A stretch of DNA of 64,000 bases. Origin: Nocardia tengchongensis (GTDB lineage: Bacteria > Actinomycetota > Actinomycetes > Mycobacteriales > Mycobacteriaceae). Under the pieces are notes generated by a model, which did no database searches, was not told where the DNA came from, and worked only from the letters and a program-made list of their open reading frames with translations. Shown one piece after another: positions 1 to 7,209 of this stretch; positions within the stretch are counted from its first letter, which is position 1, and each line of letters begins with the position of its first letter. The DNA lies in the NCBI RefSeq assembly GCF_018362975.1, contig NZ_CP074371.1, positions 1,612,001 through 1,676,000 of the forward strand, given 5' to 3'. The position numbers and the translations under genes were made by a program.

Positions 1-1
1 C

Positions 2-409
2 GCCGCGCGCGGCCTGGCCACCATCGGCCACGGCGGCGCGGACACCGTGCGCGGACTCACCGCCGACCGCGACCCACTGGTCCGCGCGGCCGCGTTCACC
101 GCGCTGGCCCGGCTCGGCGGCGAGGCGGACGCATCGATACTCACTGCCGCGCTCGGGGATTCGGCCTGGCAGATCCGCGAGGGCGCGGCGCGGGGACTGG
201 CCGGGGTCGGGCCGGAGCAGGCCGTGGCGGCCTTGAGCGCGGCGCTCACCGATATTCACCCGGACATCCGGAAGGCCGCGGTCCTGACCCTCAGCGTGTG
301 GCCGGAATCCGCCGCGGCGCGGACCGCCCTCGAACAAGCCCACGCCGACAGCGACGCCGACGTGCGCGCCTACGCCCGCCGGGCGCTGGCGGTGCACGCC
401 GATCGGTGA
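2..409 (+). CDS. HEAT-repeat protein, C-terminal part (5' truncated by window edge)
   Basis: The reading frame is open from the first bases of the window to the TGA at 407-409, so only the last ~135 residues are seen and the true start lies upstream. The segment is a run of ~30-residue alpha-helical repeats with the HEAT / PBS-lyase-like pattern (DPLVRAAAFTALARLG, SAWQIREGAARGLAGVG, HPDIRKAAVLTLSVWP). Such repeats form solenoids that bind proteins or act as scaffolds; the partner cannot be told from this fragment. It converges on the immunity-like gene that follows on the other strand. Confidence 0.75.
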   Translation, partial: AARGLATIGHGGADTVRGLTADRDPLVRAAAFTALARLGGEADASILTAALGDSAWQIREGAARGLAGVGPEQAVAALSAALTDIHPDIRKAAVLTLSVWPESAAARTALEQAHADSDADVRAYARRALAVHADR

Positions 410-422
410 CGGGTCGCCCCGG

Positions 423-1317
423 TCAGGCGACCCGGTGCAGCAACCCGACCGGGAGATACCCGGTGACGACCCCCGGACGCAGGCCCCGATCGACCGCCAG
501 ACAGGAGACCGCCAGCAAGGGCCAGGCGATGAAGCCCTCCGGGTCCAGGCATCGTTGCGGGGTGTCCCAGAAGCGGCGATGGAATTCGAGGCCCTCGATC
601 AGCGCGGTCTCGAATTCCGCCGGGTCGCCCCGCAATACCGCGTCCAGCAGGCACAACGCGGAATAGGCGATGGTGAGCGGATAGTCGTCGCCGGCGGCGG
701 ACTGGGCGTCCACCGCGGCCTCGATGCCGTCCACGATGACCGTCTCCGTCGCCGGATCCCCGGTCCAGGCCCGCTGCCAGGCATCCGCCCACAGGTACAG
801 GCACTGGTCCACCGGCTGCCCGGTGCGGCTGGTCACGGCCAGCGGATGGCCGGGCTGCGCCGGGCGCGCCGAGCAGATAGGCCAGCAACTCCCGATCACG
901 TCCGATCAGCGCGGCCCACACGCCGTTCAACAGGTCCGTCACCGCCGGGGGTGCGACCAGGCCGCCGCCGGCGGGAACCGTCCAGTCCGATCCGGCCAGC
1001 GCCACCGGGATCGGCTCCTGCCCGGCCGGGCGTGCCGCCGAGCGCAGTCGCGCGGTGTCCGCCGCGGCCGCGTCCGCCACCGCCACCCGCAGGGCGGTGG
1101 ACTCGCCGCGCGGGTCGTCCAGGCTCAGGTAGCCCGCGATGGCTCGCGAACACCGGGCCACGTCGGCCAGCACCGTCTGCGGTTGCGCCAGTAGGAATTC
1201 GGTGCGCAGCGCGGTCGTCCGCACCCGGATGGCCCGGCCGAACCCGGCATCGGTCGTGCGAATAGCTGTTGGATAACTCAATTCTCGAGGGGTGAGTGCG
1301 ATATGGCGATCGATCAT
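423..1317 (-). CDS. Imm49-family immunity protein (frameshifted as sequenced)
   Basis: Two minus-strand frames join into one ~297-residue alpha-helical protein. The N-terminal part starts at ATG 1317 (MIDRHIALTPRELSY) and runs to about 870. The C-terminal part continues in another frame to 423 and contains LYLWADAWQRAW, IAYSALCLLDAVL and the terminal WPLLAVSCLAVDRG...YLPVGLL pattern that I recognise from Imm49 (immunity protein 49) proteins of polymorphic-toxin systems. Removing one base near 855-870 restores the frame. No toxin gene is visible beside it, so it would be an orphan immunity gene. The family call rests on remembered sequence pattern. Confidence 0.6.
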
Positions 1318-1434
1318 CGGACGTCGATGGTGATCGGTGTGCCCACCAATATTGCCAATTGATTGCTCACGTCGTGACAATAGCGAACCCCGAAGGCCGG
1401 TACATCGGTTGGTATATCGGTCGGTCCGGGTGTG
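1318..1434. other. Short intergenic region between divergent ends, slightly AT-rich
   Basis: This gap separates the immunity gene start (1317, minus) from the end of the DUF2207 gene (1435, minus). It is locally AT-richer, with a CACGTCGTG dyad near 1368 and two similar ATCGGTTGG / ATCGGTCGG units, and probably carries the immunity-gene promoter. I see no small gene in it. Confidence 0.3.
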
Positions 1435-3036
1435 TCACCGCTGGTTGCCGGGCCGGAACAAGCCCTCGACCGCGGTGATGAAGTACGGGAAGTGCGCGCC
1501 GAAACGCTGCAGATTGCGATCGCCCTCGAAGCCGCCGAACCAGTACAGGCCCGGACTGCCGTCCGCCGTCGGATCCAGCTCGCGGAAGGTGCGAACCCAC
1601 TGGTCGCCGCGTCGAGCGGCCACCTGGAACGGCAGCGCTCGCGAGAACGCCAGCTCCTGATCCGCCGCCGGAATGCGCTGCGGCGCGAGCGCGTCCAGCC
1701 CCCGCTGCATGCCCTGCACCCGGCCGGTCAGCTCGCGGCCCAGCGCCGTCCGCGACGGTAGATAGCGGGGCAGCAGCAGCGCGGCCACACCACCCAGCGC
1801 GATCGCGACACCGATCAAGGCGTGCCGCTGCGGGCCCAGCGCCAGCGTCGCCGTCGCGCCCAGACCGAACACGATCAACGCGATCCCGAGCCAGAATTCG
1901 AAGCCGCGGCGGGTGCGGTCGATGAACACCCCGGCCGACACCGCGTCGTCGATCAGCGCCGTGCGCACCGCGCGGGCATCCACGTGACCGCGGCGCTCGG
2001 ACAGCAGCGCCGCTTCCGCACCCTCGGGCAGCAGCGCCGCGTACACCGCGCGCTCATAGGCGGTCAGCTGCCCGTCGGGCGGATTCACCCGGGAGAAGCG
2101 CCAATCCGCATCACCGGCGACGCTCACCCACAGATAGTTGCGCACCGCCAGATCCACCACGGTCGACGCCATGTCGGGCACATCGGCATGCCCGTCGAGC
2201 AGCAGTCCCGCGGTGCTCGGCAGCACGCCGTCCGGCGAGGCGAACTGGACATGATCGCCCGTGCGCACCAGCGGATCGAGGGCCTCGGCCGCCACCGGAG
2301 TCGAACGCCGCGACCACAACACGTACCCGGCCGCCGCGGCCACCGCCGCCAGCAGCGCGCCGAACGCGGCCCACACCGGACCGGTCGGCGAGAAGGCATC
2401 GGGCGCATTGTCGTCGCGGACATCGGCATTGGCCCGCACCGTGTCCGGCGGCAACTGCAAGGTCACATCGAGAATGTCGCCCTTGTGTAGATCCGTCTTC
2501 TCGAGATGCGCGAAACCGTCCGGCTCCACCCGAATATCGCCGCAGTTCTGCGGATTTCCGGGCGGGCCGACCGTGCACTTGGTGACGCCCATCCGGAAAC
2601 TCGGACTCGACACCGTCGCATTGATCGACGCCACATCGGTATTCAGCACACCGGTCCACTGGAACACCTGTGCGCCGGTGGCGTCACTGACGGTGTTGTG
2701 AACGGTGTACTTGAAGGTGGACGAACCCGGCCGCGCGTCGATGGTGAAACGGTCGTCGGCGACCTTCGCCTCACCGTCCCCCTCGGCGGACACCTCGGTC
2801 ACCTGGAAATTGCGCTGCACGCCCTCGGCCACCTGCACCCGCAGTGGCAGTACCTGCCGAAACTCCCCGCCCTCGGGGACTTCCACGGTTTCGGTGACCC
2901 GCAGCAGACCGTCGTCGCCGAGATTCACCTCCGCAGTGATATCCACTCCGGCCGGCTGCGCCCACGCGGCCGGCGCCGCCACACCCGCCACCGCGAGCAG
3001 CAGCGCGACGAGGGCGGCCCCCCGAAAAATCTGCAT
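1435..3036 (-). CDS. DUF2207 domain membrane protein, secreted N-terminal domain
   Basis: 533 residues from ATG 3036 (MQIFRGAALVALLLAV). This start is chosen because it gives a Sec signal peptide ending around AWAQP. An extracytoplasmic beta-rich domain (about residues 30-230) follows, then a transmembrane helix (VWAAFGALLAAVAAAAGYVLW), a cytoplasmic linker and a C-terminal pair of helices (FWLGIALIVFGLG, LIGVAIALGGVAALLL), then a soluble tail. This order matches DUF2207 (YciQ-like) predicted membrane proteins, whose function is unknown. Divergent from the metallopeptidase, with a shared upstream region at 3037-3131. Confidence 0.8.
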   Translation of the reverse strand: MQIFRGAALVALLLAVAGVAAPAAWAQPAGVDITAEVNLGDDGLLRVTETVEVPEGGEFRQVLPLRVQVAEGVQRNFQVTEVSAEGDGEAKVADDRFTIDARPGSSTFKYTVHNTVSDATGAQVFQWTGVLNTDVASINATVSSPSFRMGVTKCTVGPPGNPQNCGDIRVEPDGFAHLEKTDLHKGDILDVTLQLPPDTVRANADVRDDNAPDAFSPTGPVWAAFGALLAAVAAAAGYVLWSRRSTPVAAEALDPLVRTGDHVQFASPDGVLPSTAGLLLDGHADVPDMASTVVDLAVRNYLWVSVAGDADWRFSRVNPPDGQLTAYERAVYAALLPEGAEAALLSERRGHVDARAVRTALIDDAVSAGVFIDRTRRGFEFWLGIALIVFGLGATATLALGPQRHALIGVAIALGGVAALLLPRYLPSRTALGRELTGRVQGMQRGLDALAPQRIPAADQELAFSRALPFQVAARRGDQWVRTFRELDPTADGSPGLYWFGGFEGDRNLQRFGAHFPYFITAVEGLFRPGNQR

Positions 3037-3131
3037 GACTGGCACTCTAGCCAGCTTGCTATCCTTCCTCAGCGGCAAGCCGCAGGTCGATGGAGCCGGC
3101 AGGTTATCTGAGGAACGAGGGGTGGCGGGGG

Positions 3132-4448
3132 ATGACTCGCCCACCGTCCGAACACGGACCGACGCCCCCGGGCCGCCGGCCGGTGCCGCCTCCCGGAAAC
3201 CCCCAGCACCAAGGCAATCCGCAACAGCCCGTTCAACAGCCCGGATTCCCCGCCGTCCCGCGCCGTCCCGGACCCCAGCCCGGCGGCACGCCCCCACCCG
3301 GATATCAACGGCCACCGGGGTATTCACCGCAACCGGGCACCCCGCCGCCCTATCCCGGCTATCCGCAGCAACCCGGCGCACCCCGCCCGAGCTACCCGCC
3401 GCCGCCAGGCGCCGGTCAGGCCCGCCCGGGTTATCCACCGCACCAAGGCTTTCCGCCGCCCAGCTACCGGCCGCCCGGCTATCCGGCCACCGGTCAGGGG
3501 CGGCCCGCGTACCGCGCACCCATGCCGCCGCCCACCGTCGCACCGCCGACCGGCGCGATTCCGGTGGCCCGCCCCGCGCCGCCGCGCCGCGGCCGGGTCG
3601 GCACCCTGGTGGTGATCCTGATCCTGGTGGTGACCGGCGTCCTGCTGCGCACCGCCATCACCACCGGCCTGCACCTCAGCCCGAGCGCCAACGTCAAGAC
3701 CGGCTATTCCAGCGACGCCGGCGAGAACCACGGTGTCGCTGCCACTTCCGACAATCCGCTGCTCACCAATGCCGACTACGCGCTGCTGCCCGCCAAATGC
3801 GCGTACTCGCCGTGGGGCACCCAGGTCGAGGTGGCGCGGAAGTTCTTCGAGACCGCCGCCGACTGCCTGCACGCGGCGTGGAAACCGTTGTTCGACAAGA
3901 TCAATCTGCCGTTCCAGGCGCCCAACCTGAAGGTCTCGGCCGATACCAACGGCATCACCACGCTGTGCACCGGCAACAGCAGCAACTTCGCGGCCTTCTA
4001 CTGCTCGGCCGACATGACCATCTATCTGCCGATCAGCCAGCTGCAGACCGACATCTTCGGCAACAACTGGGTCGTCTACCTGTCGGTGTTCGCCCACGAA
4101 TACGGACATCACGTGCAGGCGCAGTCCGGCATTCTCGGCAAGGTGCACCAGCAGCGCCGCGACGCGGGCTCCCGCAGTGACACCGGACTGGAACTGTCCC
4201 GCCGCACCGAGCTGCAGGCCCAGTGCTTCGACGGCATGTACCTCTCCTCCTCCGGCAACGGCGGATCGCTGTCCAGCGCCCAGATCGGGGTGGCCCGCAA
4301 CGACGCCTACCACCGCGGCGACGCCCCCGGCGACATGCGCGATCACGGCACCGCCCAGAGCATGGGCGGCTGGTTCGAGATCGGCTACGACAAGGACCGC
4401 GCCATGCAGTGCAACACCTTCAGCGCCGCCGCGAGCAAAGTGAACTGA
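3132..4448 (+). CDS. Neutral zinc metallopeptidase (YpfJ/PF04228-like), membrane-anchored
   Basis: 438 residues from ATG 3132, preceded by the purine-rich GAGGGGTGGCGGGGG ribosome site; an in-frame ATG at 3090 lacks one. Residues 1-150 are a Pro/Gly/Gln/Tyr-rich low-complexity cytoplasmic segment. One transmembrane helix follows (GTLVVILILVVTGVLLRTAI), then an extracytoplasmic domain with the zinc site HEYGHH at residues 322-327. The domain matches the putative neutral zinc metallopeptidase family, widespread in actinobacteria, whose substrates are unknown. The low-complexity arm may be an interaction platform, as in several Nocardia and Mycobacterium membrane proteins (inference). Confidence 0.85.
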   Translation: MTRPPSEHGPTPPGRRPVPPPGNPQHQGNPQQPVQQPGFPAVPRRPGPQPGGTPPPGYQRPPGYSPQPGTPPPYPGYPQQPGAPRPSYPPPPGAGQARPGYPPHQGFPPPSYRPPGYPATGQGRPAYRAPMPPPTVAPPTGAIPVARPAPPRRGRVGTLVVILILVVTGVLLRTAITTGLHLSPSANVKTGYSSDAGENHGVAATSDNPLLTNADYALLPAKCAYSPWGTQVEVARKFFETAADCLHAAWKPLFDKINLPFQAPNLKVSADTNGITTLCTGNSSNFAAFYCSADMTIYLPISQLQTDIFGNNWVVYLSVFAHEYGHHVQAQSGILGKVHQQRRDAGSRSDTGLELSRRTELQAQCFDGMYLSSSGNGGSLSSAQIGVARNDAYHRGDAPGDMRDHGTAQSMGGWFEIGYDKDRAMQCNTFSAAASKVN

Positions 4449-4461
4449 CCCCCGAACAGCA

Positions 4462-4496
4462 TTCGAGCCCCGCCGCGATCCGCGACGGGGCTCGAA
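4462..4496. terminator. Bidirectional hairpin terminator between convergent genes
   Basis: A perfect 11-bp stem, TTCGAGCCCCG / CGGGGCTCGAA (4462-4472 with 4486-4496), around a 13-base loop. It sits in the 59-bp gap between the metallopeptidase and the ammonium transporter, which converge. Confidence 0.75.
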
Positions 4497-4507
4497 ACAG
4501 CTACGGC

Positions 4508-5803
4508 TCAGTGGCCCGGGGTCTTACCGATGCGGTTCGGCGAATGCCCGTGCACGCCCTCGGCGTACGCGGTCTCCGCGTGCAGCGCGAAGTCCACACC
4601 GCCCAGCTCGTCCTCCTTGGCGACCCGGAAACCGACGAACCGGTCCAGCACCTTGCCCAGCGCGAACGTCATCCCGAAGGCGAACGCCGCCACCGTCACC
4701 ACGCCCACCGCCTGCTTGCCGAGCTGACCCAGCCCGCCGCCGTAGAACAGGCCCTCGGGGCCACCGGTCATCACGGCCGAGGCCAGGAAGCCGATCAACA
4801 GCGTGCCCACGATGCCGCCCATGAAGTGCACGCCCACGACATCCAGCGAATCGTCGTAGTTGCCCTTGAACTTCCAGCTCACCGCGAACGAACACACCAC
4901 GCCCGCCACCAGACCCACGACCACCGCGCCGATGGTGTTCACCTCACCGCAGGACGGCGTGATCGCCACCAGACCGGCCACCGCACCCGAGGCCGCACCG
5001 AACGTGGTCGGCTTGCCGTCCCGGCGCGCCTCGACCACCAGCCAGCCCAGCATGCCCAGACAGCCCGCCACCAGCGTGTTCAGGAACACCGCCGCCGCAA
5101 TGCCATTGGCGGACAGCGCCGAACCGGCATTGAAACCGAACCAGCCGAACCACAGCAGGCCCGCGCCCAGCAGCACGAACGGCAGATTGTGCGGCCGCAT
5201 CGCGTCCACCTTGAAGCCGTGCCGCGGGCCCAGCACGAAGACCATCGCCAATGCCGAAGCGCCCGAGGCGATCTCGACCACCAGGCCGCCCGCGTAATCC
5301 AGCGTGCCCAGGTGCGTCAGCCAGCCGTTCGGGGTCCACACCCAGTGCGCGATCGGCGCGTACACGATCAGCGCCCACACCGGCACGAAGATCATCCACG
5401 CCGAGAACTTGGTCCGATCGGCGATCGCGCCACTGATCAGGGCGACGGTCAGAATCGCGAAGGTCAGCTGGAAGGTGACGAACAGCAGCTCCGGCACCGC
5501 CGCGCCGCTGGCCTTGTCCACCACGTGCAGTGTCTCCGGATTGATCCCGGCGAGCCCGAAGTGCCCGAGATCGCCGATGAATCCGCCGCCCGCGTCGTCA
5601 CCGAAGGCCATGCTGTACCCGCCCAGCAGCCACGCCACCGTCACCAGCGGAATGGAGATGAAGCTCATCATCAGCATGTTGAGCACACCGCTGGACCGCA
5701 CCATGCCGCCGTAGAAGATCGCCAGGCCGGGTGTCATCAGCAGCACCAGCGCCGTGGCGGCCAACAGCCAGGCGGTGGCGGCCGGGTCGAGATGGGGTGT
5801 CAT
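4508..5803 (-). CDS. amt: Ammonium transporter (Amt/MEP/Rh family)
   Basis: 431 residues, starting at ATG 5803 with an AAGGAG ribosome site 6-7 bases upstream. About eleven transmembrane helices. Family marks are visible: the N-terminal AIFYGGMVRSSGVLNMLM segment, the first pore histidine in APIAHWVW, the second in GVHFMGGIVG, and DAMRPHNLPFVLLGAG. It moves ammonium across the membrane and in actinobacteria is usually induced under nitrogen limitation by GlnR. The usual partners glnK and glnD do not follow it, so this is a stand-alone amt copy. A GlnR-like site lies upstream (5862-5893). Confidence 0.95.
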   Translation of the reverse strand: MTPHLDPAATAWLLAATALVLLMTPGLAIFYGGMVRSSGVLNMLMMSFISIPLVTVAWLLGGYSMAFGDDAGGGFIGDLGHFGLAGINPETLHVVDKASGAAVPELLFVTFQLTFAILTVALISGAIADRTKFSAWMIFVPVWALIVYAPIAHWVWTPNGWLTHLGTLDYAGGLVVEIASGASALAMVFVLGPRHGFKVDAMRPHNLPFVLLGAGLLWFGWFGFNAGSALSANGIAAAVFLNTLVAGCLGMLGWLVVEARRDGKPTTFGAASGAVAGLVAITPSCGEVNTIGAVVVGLVAGVVCSFAVSWKFKGNYDDSLDVVGVHFMGGIVGTLLIGFLASAVMTGGPEGLFYGGGLGQLGKQAVGVVTVAAFAFGMTFALGKVLDRFVGFRVAKEDELGGVDFALHAETAYAEGVHGHSPNRIGKTPGH

Positions 5804-5820
5804 GCGGTAACTCCTTCTGC

Positions 5821-5854
5821 GCGTGATCGCGTTGCTGGAAGCGTGATCGCGTTG
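5821..5854. repeat. Tandem near-repeat in the amt leader
   Basis: The 14-mer GCGTGATCGCGTTG occurs twice at 20-bp spacing (5821-5834 and 5841-5854), with similar flanks (CTGGAA / CGTGGAA). It lies between the putative GlnR site and the ribosome site of amt, so a recent duplication or a repeated protein-binding element are both possible. Confidence 0.6.
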
Positions 5855-5861
5855 CGTGGAA

Positions 5862-5893
5862 GTTACCGAATTCTCACGTTAAGGCGCTGTTAC
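5862..5893 (-). promoter_or_regulatory. Candidate GlnR operator upstream of amt
   Basis: Read on the minus strand: GTAAC, six bases, TTAAC (5893-5878), then a further GTAAC at 5866-5862. The first two units fit the actinobacterial GlnR pattern gTnAC-n6-GaAAc with one deviation; the third is out of the expected 11-bp register. Position about 60-90 bp before the amt start is typical for GlnR control. Confidence 0.45.
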
Positions 5894-5928
5894 AAAAATG
5901 AGGACTTGGATACCTCCCCGTAACAGCC

Positions 5929-6762
5929 TCAGCTGCGCTGTTCCCTGCTCTTTTTCGCCAGAGCGCGCAATCCGCGCGGGCCGGGCACCGGATTTCCGTC
6001 GTCGAGCGCCATCCATTCGGCGGTGATGAGCCACTGCGCCTGCGCGCGGGCGTCGGCTGTGTCGTTGAACACCCGCCGGCCTCGGTCGTCACGCAATTCG
6101 TAGGCCAGCACCGACCAGCGCGGCGGGCGCCCGTTCTCGGCCTGCTGGTCGCGCAGATACGCCGCCACCAGGGTGCCGATCGCGTTCACCGGTCGCAGCG
6201 AGACCCGGTTGCCGTAGCGCGCCGCGTGGAAACGCCTTCCGGCACATAGGGATCGGGGCGTGGCGTTGTAGGCGATCCAGCCCGACCGCTGCGCGCGCTC
6301 GATGAGCCACAGGTGCTTGATGGCGGTCGGCGGAATGTCGCCGACGCGGTCGCGGATCAGGGCGATCACCGGTTCGGTGAGCAGAATGTCGCGCCGGGTC
6401 GGGCCGGTGCCGTGCGCGATCCAGTAATCGTCGGTGAGCTTGGCCAGCACCCGCCCGAAGTCGTCGATGCTGCGCTGCGCCCGGCGGCCCAGCCGCTCGA
6501 TGCGCTCGGCCTCGGCCCGCATGTCGTTCTGCACGAGGTGGGTGCGGATGGCGGCCAGGGTCGGCACCTGGCGGCGCTGTAAGAGCTCCAGGATCGCGCC
6601 CGCGGTGGCCGGATCGGCCGCGGCCGACACCGGTAGTGAATCACGCTTGATGTCGAAATCGTGCGGGCTGATGGCGCGGCTGAGCAGTCCGACGGCGGCG
6701 GAATCGTCCGCGAATTCGGTGCTGGCGAGCCAAGCGGTGGCGATGTCGTCGTGCGCAGGCAC
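5929..6762 (-). CDS. Hypothetical protein, 277 aa
   Basis: The start is GTG 6762, with GGAGGA about nine bases upstream. The product looks soluble and mostly helical, with no signal peptide, no membrane segment and no motif that I recognise. A region around residues 100-150 (DDYWIAHGTGPTRRDILL, then DRVGDIPPTAIKHLWLI) could be a small winged-helix-like fold, but this is only an impression. It is transcribed away from dnaX, and the 447-bp gap between them carries several regulatory-looking palindromes. Confidence 0.7.
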   Translation of the reverse strand: MPAHDDIATAWLASTEFADDSAAVGLLSRAISPHDFDIKRDSLPVSAAADPATAGAILELLQRRQVPTLAAIRTHLVQNDMRAEAERIERLGRRAQRSIDDFGRVLAKLTDDYWIAHGTGPTRRDILLTEPVIALIRDRVGDIPPTAIKHLWLIERAQRSGWIAYNATPRSLCAGRRFHAARYGNRVSLRPVNAIGTLVAAYLRDQQAENGRPPRWSVLAYELRDDRGRRVFNDTADARAQAQWLITAEWMALDDGNPVPGPRGLRALAKKSREQRS

Positions 6763-6839
6763 GGAGCATGTCCTCCGGGAGATTTGGTTGTGCCCCGGCC
6801 GGGATGAGGGACCGGCCGGGCGACCAACCTGATGAAGGT

Positions 6840-6875
6840 TTGGCTACCGAAGTTGCCGATGTCCACGGTAGCCAA
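6840..6875. repeat. Inverted repeat upstream of the unknown gene
   Basis: Perfect 10-bp arms TTGGCTACCG (6840-6849) and CGGTAGCCAA (6866-6875) with a 16-base spacer, 78 bp or more upstream of the GTG at 6762. It could be an operator or a small RNA hairpin. Confidence 0.5.
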
Positions 6876-7079
6876 GCGATTGCGATCTTGCCGCATCGAT
6901 TCACTGGATCGTTATGTCCGCTGGGCGGAGTTGAAACAGAACGGAAGTCTGTATCTGGTCCTGTTGTCGGAATGCAACGTTCGACTATTACCGTTTCAAC
7001 AAGACGCCAAGAATTTGCTATCCGGGTTGACGGGGTGTCAGTCCGGGTCGGTCGGTTTTGAGCGGGCCTCGAGATTGAA

Positions 7080-7095
7080 TGTGATCTGCATCACA
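7080..7095. promoter_or_regulatory. Perfect CRP/GlxR-type binding site
   Basis: TGTGATCTGCATCACA matches the TGTGA-N6-TCACA consensus of actinobacterial cAMP-receptor regulators (Crp, GlxR) at all ten defined positions. It lies 115 bp before the dnaX start and about 320 bp before the divergent unknown gene. Confidence 0.7.
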
Positions 7096-7209
7096 CCGCA
7101 GTGGTTCTGCGGGACGGAAGCGACGTATCGGGCGAGCCGCCCGGCCGGTCGCGACCGGCGGCCCGGCCGCATGTCACCTCCTGTCGGGGCACCCCGGTAA
7201 CCTCTCCCC

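Larger units (their letters stand above)
6763..7209. other. 447-bp divergent intergenic region with hairpins and a CRP-like site, no convincing gene
   Basis: This stretch lies between the unknown minus-strand gene and dnaX and has lower GC than its surroundings. It contains a GC-rich dyad at about 6793-6820, a 10-bp inverted repeat at 6840-6875 and a perfect CRP-type palindrome at 7080-7095. Short open frames exist on the plus strand, but none has a ribosome site, a recognisable product or normal codon use. I searched it for the small SRP RNA (ffs), often near dnaX in actinobacteria, and did not find its conserved GGAAGG-type apical loop. Confidence 0.6.

Noticed and set aside
6768..7061. Small plus-strand gene upstream of dnaX
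   Set aside because: No ribosome site, atypical codon use, no family resemblance; the region looks regulatory.
6763..7209. SRP small RNA (ffs) near dnaX
   Set aside because: The conserved apical loop with the GGAAGG-type core and AGCAGCC-type partner was not found here or in the fadA upstream region.
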